Shown here: positions 1-8,389 of the stretch, piece by piece
Position numbering within the stretch: position 1 is the stretch's first letter
Layout of the letters: each line of letters starts with the position of its first letter
Assembly (NCBI RefSeq): GCF_015207665.1
Contig: NZ_JADEWL010000024.1
Coordinates: 1 to 64,000 of the forward strand
Length of the DNA stretch: 64,000 nt
Origin: Plectonema cf. radiosum LEGE 06105
GTDB lineage: Bacteria; Cyanobacteriota; Cyanobacteriia; Cyanobacteriales; Nostocaceae
Direction: 5' to 3'
Program-made: the position numbers and the translations under genes
The notes under the pieces: generated by a model
The model's input: the letters and a program-made list of their open reading frames with translations, nothing else
What the model was told of the DNA's origin: nothing
The model's database searches: none

Positions 1-19
1 GAAGATAATTCTTATTTTT

Positions 20-141
20 AACTCCTAACTCCTAACTCCTAACTCCTAACTCCTAACTCCTAACTCCTAACTCCTAACTCCTAACTCCTAACTCATAACT
101 CCTAACTCCTAACTCATAACTCCTAATTCCTAACTCCTAAC
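20..141. repeat. Tandem heptamer array (CTCCTAA units)
   Basis: About 17 head-to-tail copies of a 7-bp unit (CTCCTAA, with CTCATAA and TTCCTAA variants) fill the left edge directly after the eboB stop codon. This is the short tandemly repeated repetitive type of sequence common in heterocystous cyanobacteria. No gene or promoter is visible here. The same unit recurs at 1337-1370, where it forms the end of eboA. Confidence 0.9.
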
Positions 142-143
142 TT

Positions 144-1052
144 TTATTCAATTAGTGCGTATTCGGACTGAGATTCTTCGACTACTGGTTTTTGTCCCCG
201 CAGTACGGAGTTACCGCTAAATAATTGCCGCTGGTCGATTGGTGATGGATTTAACCAATCGGATTCCTGTATTTGACCACTTTGGCTGTATGCTGCGAGG
301 GCGTTTTCGTAACAGGTGGCTCGGACGTGGGCTTCTGGAATCCCTCTTTCTATCATTAATTGAGCGGTTTTTGGTACGGCTAAGGGGTCACTTACTCCCC
401 AGTCGGCGCTGCTGTCTACGATGATTCGTTCGCAACCGTATTGACGCACAACTTCCACCATGCGAGCGTTACCCATTTTAGTATTGGGGTAAATTGTAAA
501 CGCTGCCCAAAAACCCCTATCTAATACTTCTTTGACGGTTTCTTCGTTATTGTGGTCTACAATCACTTTTGATGGTTCTAACCCATGTTCGATACATACA
601 TCCATACTGTGACTCGTACCCGCTTTTTTATCGCGGTGTGGTGTATGAATCATCACTAACATATCTAATTCTTTTGCTAACTCTAGCTGCAAGCGAAAAT
701 ACTTATCTTCCGCAGGTGTCATATCGTCGTAACCGATTTCACCAATAGCAACTACACCTTCCTTACAAGCGTACAAAGGTAGTAATTCCATTACCTGTTC
801 GGCTAAAGGTTCGTTATTAGCTTCCTTCGAGTTCAAACCAATAGTGCAATAATGTTTAATGCCAAACTGCGATGCTCGAAAGCGTTCCCAGCCCACCAAG
901 CTGCTGAAATAATCTTGAAAAGAACCAATATTAGTCCGGGGTTGTCCCATCCAGAAAGCAGGTTCAATCACCGCAACAATACCCGCATTACGCATTTTTT
1001 CGTAATCATCGGTAGTGCGGGAACTCATGTGAATATGTGGATCTATATACAT
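144..1052 (-). CDS. eboB: EboB, TatD-family metal-dependent hydrolase
   Basis: A 302-residue TIM-barrel hydrolase of the TatD/amidohydrolase type. Visible metal-site motifs are the N-terminal DPHIH, the glutamate in GEIGYD, MIHTPH, IVDHNN and the aspartate in IIVDSSAD, so the site looks complete. The start is placed at ATG 1052: the reading frame stays open upstream, but that part only translates a heptamer repeat (a QPSTINY-like string) and a hairpin. Its place after eboA at the end of the scy cluster supports EboB rather than a housekeeping TatD. Known of the family: ebo genes are needed in Nostoc punctiforme to move the scytonemin monomer out of the cytoplasm, but the substrate of EboB is not established. 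The next ebo gene (eboC, UbiA-like) would be expected just beyond the left edge. Confidence 0.85.
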   Translation of the reverse strand: MYIDPHIHMSSRTTDDYEKMRNAGIVAVIEPAFWMGQPRTNIGSFQDYFSSLVGWERFRASQFGIKHYCTIGLNSKEANNEPLAEQVMELLPLYACKEGVVAIGEIGYDDMTPAEDKYFRLQLELAKELDMLVMIHTPHRDKKAGTSHSMDVCIEHGLEPSKVIVDHNNEETVKEVLDRGFWAAFTIYPNTKMGNARMVEVVRQYGCERIIVDSSADWGVSDPLAVPKTAQLMIERGIPEAHVRATCYENALAAYSQSGQIQESDWLNPSPIDQRQLFSGNSVLRGQKPVVEESQSEYALIE

Positions 1053-1055
1053 AAT

Positions 1056-1129
1056 TTGATAGTTGATGGTTGATGGTTGATAGTTGATGGTTGATGGTTG
1101 ATAGTTGATGGTTGATGGTTGATAGTTGA
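1056..1129. repeat. Tandem heptamer array (TTGATGG/TTGATAG)
   Basis: About ten 7-bp units immediately upstream of the eboB ATG. The same family occurs upstream of the dihydroorotase-like gene at 60532-60654. The array lengthens the apparent eboB reading frame without being part of the protein, and it leaves no recognisable Shine-Dalgarno sequence. Confidence 0.85.
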
Positions 1130-1185
1130 GTGAGGAGTTAGGAGGATGGAAGTTGAATCTTCTATAGTCGTTCCAATTAATTTTC

Positions 1186-1241
1186 GTAGTGGAAGCGTCT
1201 CGCTCCCTGGTAGTAGCTAGCGAGCAAGATGCTCGCACTAC
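1186..1241. repeat. Palindromic intergenic repeat (GTAGTGG...CACTAC)
   Basis: The sequence begins GTAGTGGAAGCG and ends GCTCGCACTAC, with inner palindromes (AGCG-TCT-CGCT and GCGAGCAAGATGCTCGC). It lies between eboA and eboB. Related elements lie at 5160-5297, between scyF and scyE, and at 16818-16876. Confidence 0.75.
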
Positions 1242-1336
1242 AAAAAATATTTAACTTAGCAAAACTAATGCAATTGAGTACTAGTTACGAGAGAGCTTTT
1301 TAAGTGAGACTAAAAATATTTTATTAATTCATCACT

Positions 1337-1370
1337 ACTAACTCCTAACTCCTAACTCCTAACTCCTAAC
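1337..1370. repeat. Heptamer array forming the 3' end of eboA
   Basis: About five CTCCTAA units. The last three sense codons (Val-Arg-Ser) and the TAG stop of eboA lie inside the array, so repeat expansion or contraction would alter the C-terminus of EboA. Confidence 0.8.
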
Positions 1371-2312
1371 ATTCTTCCAAGTCAGCCTTCCTGCTTGAAT
1401 ATCAGCTTTTAATTCTGGATATTGAGCAAGAATATCTTGCGCTTGGGGTAGGGGACATTCAGCACAAGCTAAAGCAGCAGCTGTTCGCTCAAGTAGTTTC
1501 TGTTGCCCTTTTCCGTTTGAATAAGGTTGAGTGTGAGATTCTGTTAAAATACGCTCTAAATCTGTTAATATTTCATCGTTGGCAAATTTTCCGACGCATC
1601 GCCACAATTCGGGTGATACGTCGCGTCCGGCTGCCCAACGTTCGTGAGCGTAATCAACTAACATTCTTGCTAGTTCTGGGTTTGCTCGTTCGTCGAGTCC
1701 TTGAATTAAATGCAATGGACTACCGACAAACAAGGCTTTTAAGACCATCTGATTCCAAGCTAGATTGTCTAAATATTCTGCTGGATAAGGATTTTGCAAA
1801 GCAACGGCATTGAAAACCGCTGTCATATTACTCCGGATTCCTTCAGCAGCCCGATCGCGAAGCGCTGCTCCAAGCAGATCGCAAAGTTGTTCGGGATGAG
1901 CAAGCAAGGGTAATGCTTGATATAGTGCTACTAATTCACCCATATCCGCAGCGGCAAATACTTGGTCTAATGTCCGCAAATATTGTTCTACATCTTTGAA
2001 CTGTAAATTTAATACCAGTAAAACTCTGGCGGCTTGGTCTACAGTCCAATTAGCAGGAAACCAGTTATTGCAAATATTAGAGGCTGATTCTAACTCTTCA
2101 ACAGTTGGCTGTATATCCTTTTTACCCGTATAACGAGGTACCGCACTAAAAGCGGTAAAAAATACCCGCGTCGCTGCACCATCCCTTATTAACTGTCGCT
2201 TTTCGTTCAACCAATTAACAGCCTCAGTATTGACTAGTCGGGACACCCAGCGATAAAGTAAATCTTCGGCGCTAATATTTTGTGTTTTTATAAAACTTGT
2301 TGCCAAAGTCAT
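1359..2312 (-). CDS. eboA: EboA, ebo-cluster protein
   Basis: A 317-residue soluble, mostly alpha-helical protein with no signal peptide. It matches the EboA family in length, in its N-terminal pattern (WVSRLVN, FFTAFSAVPRY) and in its place between scyF and eboB. Biochemical function is unknown; genetically the ebo group supports export of the scytonemin monomer. The start is placed at ATG 2312, because the longer frame to 2378 runs through a dispersed hairpin repeat at 2364-2389. There is no clear Shine-Dalgarno sequence at either start. The C-terminal VRS and the stop codon are encoded by a heptamer tract, so the end may not be ancestral. The family call rests on recall of sequence features plus context. 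Confidence 0.8.
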   Translation of the reverse strand: MTLATSFIKTQNISAEDLLYRWVSRLVNTEAVNWLNEKRQLIRDGAATRVFFTAFSAVPRYTGKKDIQPTVEELESASNICNNWFPANWTVDQAARVLLVLNLQFKDVEQYLRTLDQVFAAADMGELVALYQALPLLAHPEQLCDLLGAALRDRAAEGIRSNMTAVFNAVALQNPYPAEYLDNLAWNQMVLKALFVGSPLHLIQGLDERANPELARMLVDYAHERWAAGRDVSPELWRCVGKFANDEILTDLERILTESHTQPYSNGKGQQKLLERTAAALACAECPLPQAQDILAQYPELKADIQAGRLTWKNVRS

Positions 2313-2363
2313 TATTTTATATGGTAATAAAATTTTTCTTGCTCTTTTGATTGATTCCGCTTT

Positions 2364-2389
2364 GTAGAGACGTAGCACTGCTACGTCTC
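2364..2389. repeat. Dispersed hairpin repeat (GAGACGTAGC...GCTACGTCTC)
   Basis: A near-perfect palindrome whose arms are GAGACGTAGCA and TGCTACGTCTC-like. It lies between scyF (second copy) and eboA. Near-identical copies are at 3774-3799 and 10506-10534, all inside junctions of the scy cluster. Confidence 0.85.
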
Positions 2390-2419
2390 AAAATCTAGCT
2401 GAATAACGTTAAATCCTAA

Positions 2420-3589
2420 TTAAGCAGATTGTTGCTTGTTCTTTCTCATTTTAGTCGCAACACCACCAAGTGCAAATACTCCTAGACCTAATAAGGCTGT
2501 AGGTTCAGGAACCTTCTTGGAATCTTCATCACGGTTTACATTCAATACCTGTACGCGACCTTGGAAAAAGTCACCTACATAAAGTTTGCCATCGTTTAGT
2601 GATGTACCCGCAGTCCAGTTAAATCTACCTGGTGTAAGGTCTAATGGGTCGCCAAAAGGAGGTTCACCAAGTTGAGGGGGAGCAACAGGTTGACCTTCTT
2701 CATTAAGAGCAGGTTCGCCATAAGCAGTTAAGAAGTTACCTTGTCTGTCAAATACCTGCACGCGGCTGTTGATCGAGTCAGCTACATAAATATTTTCTTG
2801 GTCGTCAACTTCAACACCAATCGGCTGATTAAATTGACCTTCCCCGGTACCTTGTTCCCCAAAGACCAAGAGGGGTTCTCCTTCGGGAGTGAGTACCTGA
2901 ACACGGTTATTAAATTGGTCGGTAACAAAAAAGTTTCCGCTGGTTGGAGATATTCTTACACCTGCTGGACCTTGGAATTGTCCTGGTTCTGTACCAGCAC
3001 TACCAATACTACCGAGCAACTCGCCATCCTCGGTAAATTTAAGAATGCGATCGTTACTGAAATCTCCTACATATACATTGTTAGTTTCATCGAATGTGAT
3101 TCCAGATGGCCCAAAGAAAGCTCTACCTTCAATAAGACCGCCAAATAAACCTTCGCCAAAGCTATTGACAAAGTTACCTTTTGAATCGTAAACATTGACA
3201 CGATTGTTAAAAACATCACCTACATAAAGGTTTCCGTTTTTAGGGCTAAATTCTAGAGCTGAAGGTTCGTCAAATTCTCCAGGTCCGGTTCCACCGCTAC
3301 CAACTGCGCCAATATATTCACCACTAGGGTTATATATCTCAACTTTATTACCAAGCTCTGGATTGAAAGAGCCATCTGGATTAAGACCACGACCGTTGGA
3401 TACATAAACATTTCCAGTATCGTCCTGTACGGTTATACCTTGGGGAACGAAAAGCTCTCCCGGACCGAATCCTGGCGAACCAATTTGGCTATCGTATGTT
3501 AAGTTGATTGCTTTAGCTTCGGCGGTAGCTGCCAAAACCATAAATCCTGCACTTACAAAGGCTAATGATATATTTTTGACTAATTTCAT
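2420..3589 (-). CDS. scyF: ScyF paralogue 2, secreted NHL-repeat PEP-CTERM protein
   Basis: A 389-residue exported beta-propeller protein. An N-terminal signal peptide (MKLVKNISLAF, then a hydrophobic stretch ending near AEAKA) is followed by about six NHL-type blades (repeating GxFxxPxGIxVDxxxNxYVxDxxNxRVQVF). A PEP-CTERM sorting tail closes the protein: KVPEP, a hydrophobic segment, then basic KMRKNKQQ. Start ATG 3589 is chosen over an adjacent TTG at 3592 because GGGAG lies 7 bases upstream and the paralogue starts the same way. It is closely related along its full length to the scyF at 3831-4997, so this is a tandem duplication. The precise role of ScyF in scytonemin maturation is not settled; periplasmic or sheath action is inferred from the export signals. 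Confidence 0.88.
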   Translation of the reverse strand: MKLVKNISLAFVSAGFMVLAATAEAKAINLTYDSQIGSPGFGPGELFVPQGITVQDDTGNVYVSNGRGLNPDGSFNPELGNKVEIYNPSGEYIGAVGSGGTGPGEFDEPSALEFSPKNGNLYVGDVFNNRVNVYDSKGNFVNSFGEGLFGGLIEGRAFFGPSGITFDETNNVYVGDFSNDRILKFTEDGELLGSIGSAGTEPGQFQGPAGVRISPTSGNFFVTDQFNNRVQVLTPEGEPLLVFGEQGTGEGQFNQPIGVEVDDQENIYVADSINSRVQVFDRQGNFLTAYGEPALNEEGQPVAPPQLGEPPFGDPLDLTPGRFNWTAGTSLNDGKLYVGDFFQGRVQVLNVNRDEDSKKVPEPTALLGLGVFALGGVATKMRKNKQQSA

Positions 3590-3773
3590 CAATGAACTCC
3601 CGGTAGGGGTGGGTTAATACGTCCAGGTTTAAACCTAAAACTCTCAAAGCAAATAGCTTTTTTTATACTTGTCTAGTCCTAAGTAATTTTGAAATACACA
3701 ATTAGCGATAAAGTAAATCTTCAGCAGTAATATTTTGGATTTCTGTAGAAATTAAATTCTTTTTGTTCCTGAT

Positions 3774-3799
3774 GTAGAGACGTAGCATTGCTACGTCTT
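3774..3799. repeat. Dispersed hairpin repeat (GAGACGTAGC...GCTACGTCT)
   Basis: Copy of the palindrome at 2364-2389, here between the two scyF genes and 31 bases after the first scyF copy in transcription order. Confidence 0.85.
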
Positions 3800-3830
3800 A
3801 AAATCTACCTTAATACGGTTAAATCCTAAA

Positions 3831-4997
3831 TTAAGCAGATTGTTGCTTATTCTTTCTCAATTTAGTAGCAGCAGCACCAAGGGCAAATACTCCTAAACCT
3901 AACATTGTTGCAGGTTCGGGTACTTTCTTGGAATCTCTACCTTCTACATTTAATACCTGTACGCGACCAGTGAAGAAATCACCCACATAAACTTTGCTAT
4001 CGTTGTAGCTTAAGCCACCACTCCAGTTAAATTTACCTGGTTCTAAGTCAGCAGGATTAGTAGCAAAAGGTAATTCTCCAGGTGCGGGGGGACCGGCATT
4101 TTCTACAGGTTCACCAAATACGGCTAAGAAATTACCATCCTTATCGAATACCTGAACGCGGCTGTTTTGCGAGTCAGCAACGTAAATATTCTCGAATTCA
4201 TCTACGTCAATACCGATTGGCTCGTTAAATTGTCCCAATTCAGTACCTTCAGTACCAAAAGCAAACAAAGGATTAGCTTTGGAGTCGAGTACCTGAATCC
4301 GGTTATTAAATTGGTCGTTGATGTAAATATTGCCTGTATTTTGAGATATAGCTAGACCGGCAGGTCCATCAAACTGTCCCGGTGCGTTACCCAAACCACC
4401 ATAGGTTTTAACTAATTCGCCATCTCTACCGTAAACCTTTACTACGTCAGCACTAAAATCAGTGACGTGCAAATTGCCTTCTCTGTCAAAATCTATACCA
4501 CCGGGTCCGAAGAACAAATCGCCAGGTCCTTGACCACTGAATGAACCAAAGGAGGTCACAAATTCTCCAGTTTGGGGATTATATACGTCAATTTCGCTGT
4601 TAAAAACGTCAGCTACGTATAAGTTGCCAGAGATAGTGTCAAACTTCAAATCTCCTGGTTCGTCTATACCCGCTCCTTTTTGCCCTGTAACACCAGTTCC
4701 AATAGCCCGGAGATAAGTACCATCAGGACTAAATACATCAACTCTGTTGCCAACATTAGGAAGAAAACCAGCTCCTCCTGGTGTTGGGTCAAAACCGCGA
4801 CCGTTACTTACATAGATATTTCCATCTGCATTGTTATAAGCAACACCTTGGGGAACGAAAAGCTGTCCGGGACCAAACCCCGGTTCGCCAATTTGGGTAT
4901 CGAAAGTCAAATTTACTGCTTTAGCTTCGGCTGTTGCTGCCAAAACCATGAATCCCGCACTCGCAAAGGCTAATGATAAATTTGTGACAAACTTCAT
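3831..4997 (-). CDS. scyF: ScyF paralogue 1, secreted NHL-repeat PEP-CTERM protein
   Basis: A 388-residue exported propeller with the same plan as its neighbour: signal peptide (MKFVTNLSLAF... ending AEAKA), about six NHL blades, and a PEP-CTERM tail (KVPEPATMLG, hydrophobic segment, KLRKNKQQSA). The ATG at 4997 has AGGA upstream. The first and last 30 or so residues are nearly identical to the other copy, while the middle has diverged. That suggests an old duplication, or gene conversion at the ends. It lies third from the end of a probable scyA-to-eboB transcription unit. By analogy with ScyF of N. punctiforme it is expected outside the cytoplasmic membrane; no catalytic residues can be assigned. 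Confidence 0.9.
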   Translation of the reverse strand: MKFVTNLSLAFASAGFMVLAATAEAKAVNLTFDTQIGEPGFGPGQLFVPQGVAYNNADGNIYVSNGRGFDPTPGGAGFLPNVGNRVDVFSPDGTYLRAIGTGVTGQKGAGIDEPGDLKFDTISGNLYVADVFNSEIDVYNPQTGEFVTSFGSFSGQGPGDLFFGPGGIDFDREGNLHVTDFSADVVKVYGRDGELVKTYGGLGNAPGQFDGPAGLAISQNTGNIYINDQFNNRIQVLDSKANPLFAFGTEGTELGQFNEPIGIDVDEFENIYVADSQNSRVQVFDKDGNFLAVFGEPVENAGPPAPGELPFATNPADLEPGKFNWSGGLSYNDSKVYVGDFFTGRVQVLNVEGRDSKKVPEPATMLGLGVFALGAAATKLRKNKQQSA

Positions 4998-5159
4998 TGT
5001 TGAAAATCCTGATAGTGCTAGTTATACTTTTGATTAGGTAATGCGTCCGGGTCTAGACCTGGAAATCTTAACAGCAAGTTGCTATGCCATTTTAATGAGA
5101 CAGCAAGTTGCTGTTTTTACTTGGATTCTAAGTATTCAGTCATCGTTTACGAAATTTTT

Positions 5160-5297
5160 GTAGTGGGAGCATCTTGCTGCCTGCTAGAGCTTTGTGCTAA
5201 AGCATCTTGCTGCCTGCTAGCGACCAAGATGGTCGCACTACTGTGACAGCGACTAAGATGCTCCCTGCTAGCGACCAAGATGGTCGCACTACTGTGA
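5160..5297. repeat. Cluster of palindromic repeats between scyE and scyF
   Basis: Three partly overlapping units of the GTAGTGGGAGCATCTTGCT / GCGACCAAGATGGTCGC family fill the 3' half of a 311-base gap. GCGACCAAGATGGTCGC occurs twice as a perfect hairpin ending in CACTACTGTGA. The rest of the gap (4998-5159) shows only a short A/T-rich stretch with no gene. Confidence 0.8.
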
Positions 5298-5308
5298 GAT
5301 GATAACTG

Positions 5309-6739
5309 TTAAAGAACTTCTACGTTGTCCAAGATTTCTTCTAGCTTGTCTTCTTGACGCTTACGCTTGGCATATTTAGAAGCTGCACCAGCGGCTGCAA
5401 TTCCTAATAAACCAAGCATGGAAGCAGGCTCAGGAACTTTTGTGGGGTTGTCAACTCCACTCTTTAAGTCAATCTTGACTAATTGACCTTGTTCTGCTAA
5501 ACGAGCGCGGTTTGCAGTATACAAAGCACCATCACGATAAGTTAAACCAGAAGCTGCTTCTAAGCCGTTACCGTTCCAAATGGTTTCGCGAGTTCCATCT
5601 GCGTTCACTTTGATAATCGAACTGCTGATATCACCAATTACTTCCCCACCTTGCAGAATGTTTTTCCATTCTGAGGTGTTCATGTGTTGCAGTACGTACA
5701 AGTTGCCTTCTTCGTCGTATGCGGTACCAGTTAACTGAGTAAAGCCATCACCATCATTGGTGATTGTCTCTTGGATATTCAAATCTTCCCCAACTGAATA
5801 TAAACGCGCTCTACCTTCTGGATAAGGGAAGTAGGAGTATTCAGCTACCGTAAAGCCTCCATTGGGAGACTCAACAATACCTGTAGGTACCGATTGGAAG
5901 GTGATAGGAAAATCTTGGCTTGCTTCTTCTCCTTGTGGAGGACCGCTAGGTACTTCCGTATCGTCACCTTGACCATTGATTGCTGGAAGTCCAGGTGCGT
6001 CAGATGGAATGTCTCCTGGGGGTTCAAAGCTAGGAAATTCAAGTTCGCTTTGGCTGACTGGTAGGATGGGGAATGCGGCTACATTTTGAATTCCGCTACC
6101 ATCAAGTGCTGCTTTCCAGATGACGTTTGCACCACCATCTACGACGTAAGCAAAATCGTCTTTAATGGTCATTGCGTAAGGATTGGTAATGATGTCAGTA
6201 CCATCTGGATTAAAGTCCACTTCATACTGAGCAAAATCCGCAACTTCTCTTCCTAAAGCACCATTTACTAGGTCAACTTCAAATAGTTTTCCCAGGGTAG
6301 GAGTTTGTAAAATTGGTCCGCTGTTGGAAGGGTCTCCAGCATAACCCATTAATAAATAACCGTTTCCTTTGCCATCAAATTTGAAGTCAGCAGGACCTGC
6401 TGCTTGTTCCCCAAAGGGTGTTAATGCTAAGGACGCAAGGTCTGAAATAACTGTTTGTTTGCTACCGTCGGTACCGATTTTGAGTAAAGAACCAGTGCTA
6501 CCCGCACACAAAGGAATAAATTGTGAACTTGGTGATGGAACGCATCTTCCATCTGTTCCATCTCCACCTCTACCGCTGGTTGTCAGGTAGATATTTCCTT
6601 TAGAATCAAAGTCAAAATTACGAGGATTATCCAGACCATCCGCTAATACTGACAGCGAGGCTGCTTGTGCAGCTGTGGTTCCAAAAATTGAGGCAATACT
6701 TACAGTAAAAAGTGTCAGAGCAATTGACTTGAACTTCAT
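5309..6739 (-). CDS. scyE: ScyE, secreted ScyD/ScyE-family PEP-CTERM protein
   Basis: A 476-residue exported protein of the ScyD/ScyE family. A signal peptide (MKFKSIALTLFTVSIASIFG...AQA) is followed by a six-bladed-propeller-like domain with GSLLKIGTDG, FKFDGKGNGYLL and DEEGNLYVLQHMN motifs. A PEP-CTERM tail begins KVPEPASMLGLLG. Unlike the ScyF proteins, about 14 further residues (EDKLEEILDNVEVL) follow the usual basic end of the sorting signal. In N. punctiforme, loss of scyE leads to accumulation of the scytonemin monomer, so a late, extracytoplasmic step is likely. The protein is clearly paralogous to ScyD, next upstream. The start is ATG 6739. Confidence 0.92.
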   Translation of the reverse strand: MKFKSIALTLFTVSIASIFGTTAAQAASLSVLADGLDNPRNFDFDSKGNIYLTTSGRGGDGTDGRCVPSPSSQFIPLCAGSTGSLLKIGTDGSKQTVISDLASLALTPFGEQAAGPADFKFDGKGNGYLLMGYAGDPSNSGPILQTPTLGKLFEVDLVNGALGREVADFAQYEVDFNPDGTDIITNPYAMTIKDDFAYVVDGGANVIWKAALDGSGIQNVAAFPILPVSQSELEFPSFEPPGDIPSDAPGLPAINGQGDDTEVPSGPPQGEEASQDFPITFQSVPTGIVESPNGGFTVAEYSYFPYPEGRARLYSVGEDLNIQETITNDGDGFTQLTGTAYDEEGNLYVLQHMNTSEWKNILQGGEVIGDISSSIIKVNADGTRETIWNGNGLEAASGLTYRDGALYTANRARLAEQGQLVKIDLKSGVDNPTKVPEPASMLGLLGIAAAGAASKYAKRKRQEDKLEEILDNVEVL

Positions 6740-6832
6740 AATTTGTGAAATTGATTAGTAATTTATGGAATAAATGCGGTTCCCTGAAGAACAGCCCCAA
6801 TTATTGGGATATGAAAATCAAGCATATTGTGA

Positions 6833-6871
6833 AACACTTGGCGGTGTCGGTTTCCGTCCCGCCAAAGTGTT
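6833..6871. promoter_or_regulatory. Hairpin in the scyD-scyE junction
   Basis: The arms AACACTTGGCGG and CCGCCAAAGTGTT can form a stem of about 12 pairs with one bulge. It sits 93 bases before the scyE start within a 219-base gap. There is no run of T after it on the transcribed strand, so a plain intrinsic terminator is unlikely. RNA processing, attenuation or repeat origin are all possible. Confidence 0.55.
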
Positions 6872-6958
6872 GAACCCGGAGGGTTAGCTTGAAACTTGTT
6901 TTCCGGTGGATATCACAATCTAATCGCGGCTTAAAATTACTTAAGCCATAACGTGCTA

Positions 6959-8095
6959 TTAAATGTGACGGGAAATCTTTTGCGGATTCTCAACTCGGAT
7001 TACCTGTCCCTTACCCGGACGACCACCTCGATTGATGATATAAAAATCACCATCAGGTCCGATTGTGAACGCAGATGGCATCTCTAATCCATCACCCTCG
7101 ATTAGCGTTGTACGTTCGCCGTTCGGAGCAATTTTAATCAATGCTCCCTCTGGTTTTCCTTTCCATCCTGATTGATTCATATGTTGTAAAACATACAAAT
7201 TACCTTCAGCATCAAAAGCTAAATCTATTAATTGCGTAAATCCATCAGCGAAAATCTCTAATTCGCCACGTGCATCAATTCGATAGATTCTCGCGCCACC
7301 TTCTGGAAAGGGAAAGCCAGTAAATTCACAAACGTAATCAGCACCATCCGCACCTTTAACTACATCCGTGGGTACCGATTGAATCGGTAGTTGGGAGGGT
7401 GGCGCTTGAGGATAAGCACTAGGAGGTGGTACGTGTCCCCGGTCAAAATTCTCTGCTTTTTTACCAGGAAATATGGGATTGGTTAATATCCGATTGGGAA
7501 TCTTAGCAATTTTCTCTAAATTGCTACCATCAGTATTTATGCTGAAGAGGCTATTTGCGCCTGCATCAACTACTACCAATTTATTATTGTTTACGTAGAA
7601 AGACAAGGGATTACTGACAACTTCACAATCCCTTGACAAAATCTTATTAGTAACTTCATAATAAGAGATATCAGCAATGCTTGACCAAGTGCTTGTACTC
7701 AAATCACAAGTAATTACTCTTCCTAGGTCAGTATCGCCGAGGGTATCACGCAAAGCTGGATTCGCTGCCAAGCCTAACAAAACGTAAGCTTTGCCGTTTG
7801 CATCAAACTTAATATCATGAGGACCAGCAGCACCTGTACCGTCTGCAAAAGCCACAGAAGGTAATCCCGTCAAAACACGTTTAGTAGTGCCATTCTCAAC
7901 TTTGGTAATAGCACCACTCAGACCGTAACTTAAATTTCCCTGACCGCTAGGAGAAGGAATAGAGGCTCCATCTCCACCAATTCCTGCTTCTGCAATATAA
8001 AGATTACCATCGGGGGCAAATGTTAACCCTTTGGGATTATCAAGATTGGAAGCAAGTATTTTAAAAGATGTATTTGTAAGTTGTTGTACAGTCAT
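6959..8095 (-). CDS. scyD: ScyD, ScyD/ScyE-family protein
   Basis: A 378-residue propeller-like protein sharing motifs with ScyE (NPKGLTFAPDGNLYIAEAG; FDAEGNLYVLQHMNQSGW; GLEMPSAFTIGPDG). It has no signal peptide and no PEP-CTERM tail, so as read it should stay in the cytoplasm, in contrast to ScyE and the ScyF pair. The start is ATG 8095; a longer N-terminus with a signal peptide is not seen upstream, where only a short tandem repeat lies. It belongs to the scytonemin cluster by position between scyC and scyE. Its reaction is unknown, and reported mutants of its counterpart suggest it is not strictly required for pigment formation. Confidence 0.9.
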   Translation of the reverse strand: MTVQQLTNTSFKILASNLDNPKGLTFAPDGNLYIAEAGIGGDGASIPSPSGQGNLSYGLSGAITKVENGTTKRVLTGLPSVAFADGTGAAGPHDIKFDANGKAYVLLGLAANPALRDTLGDTDLGRVITCDLSTSTWSSIADISYYEVTNKILSRDCEVVSNPLSFYVNNNKLVVVDAGANSLFSINTDGSNLEKIAKIPNRILTNPIFPGKKAENFDRGHVPPPSAYPQAPPSQLPIQSVPTDVVKGADGADYVCEFTGFPFPEGGARIYRIDARGELEIFADGFTQLIDLAFDAEGNLYVLQHMNQSGWKGKPEGALIKIAPNGERTTLIEGDGLEMPSAFTIGPDGDFYIINRGGRPGKGQVIRVENPQKISRHI

Positions 8096-8097
8096 TC

Positions 8098-8389
8098 GAT
8101 TTTAGATTTTAGATTTTAGATTTACCAAACAAGACTTTTATTAAAAACTAAAAAGCGAATAGCAATAAAATAGGTTTGATTTCCTCATATAATTGGCTAA
8201 AGTTATACCTGTGAAAAATAGTAAATAAACACCCTGTTAAATAGCTTTAAAATTTAGAATTCAATTAAGAGATTTTGGATTTACTTTATTGCATTAATTT
8301 TAGAATAAAGCCTTGAGACTTATAACTTTTAAGGATGAAAAGCTGAAAAAATATTTCAATCCAAAATCCAAAATCTAAAATCTAAAATT
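8098..8389. repeat. scyC-scyD gap bounded by complementary short repeats
   Basis: The gap starts with GATTTTAGATTTTAGATTTT (8098 onward) and ends with the approximate complement, AATCCAAAATCCAAAATCT and further units (8358-8389). The two tracts could pair in the transcript and loop out about 230 A/T-rich bases that show no gene. Confidence 0.6.

Noticed and set aside
20-141. CRISPR array at the left edge.
   Set aside because: Units are 7 bp with no spacers; no cas genes are present anywhere in the window.
1053-1238. Sixty-two extra N-terminal residues in the open frame of eboB.
   Set aside because: They translate a heptamer repeat and a hairpin repeat; homologues begin at the M-x-x-DPHIH segment.
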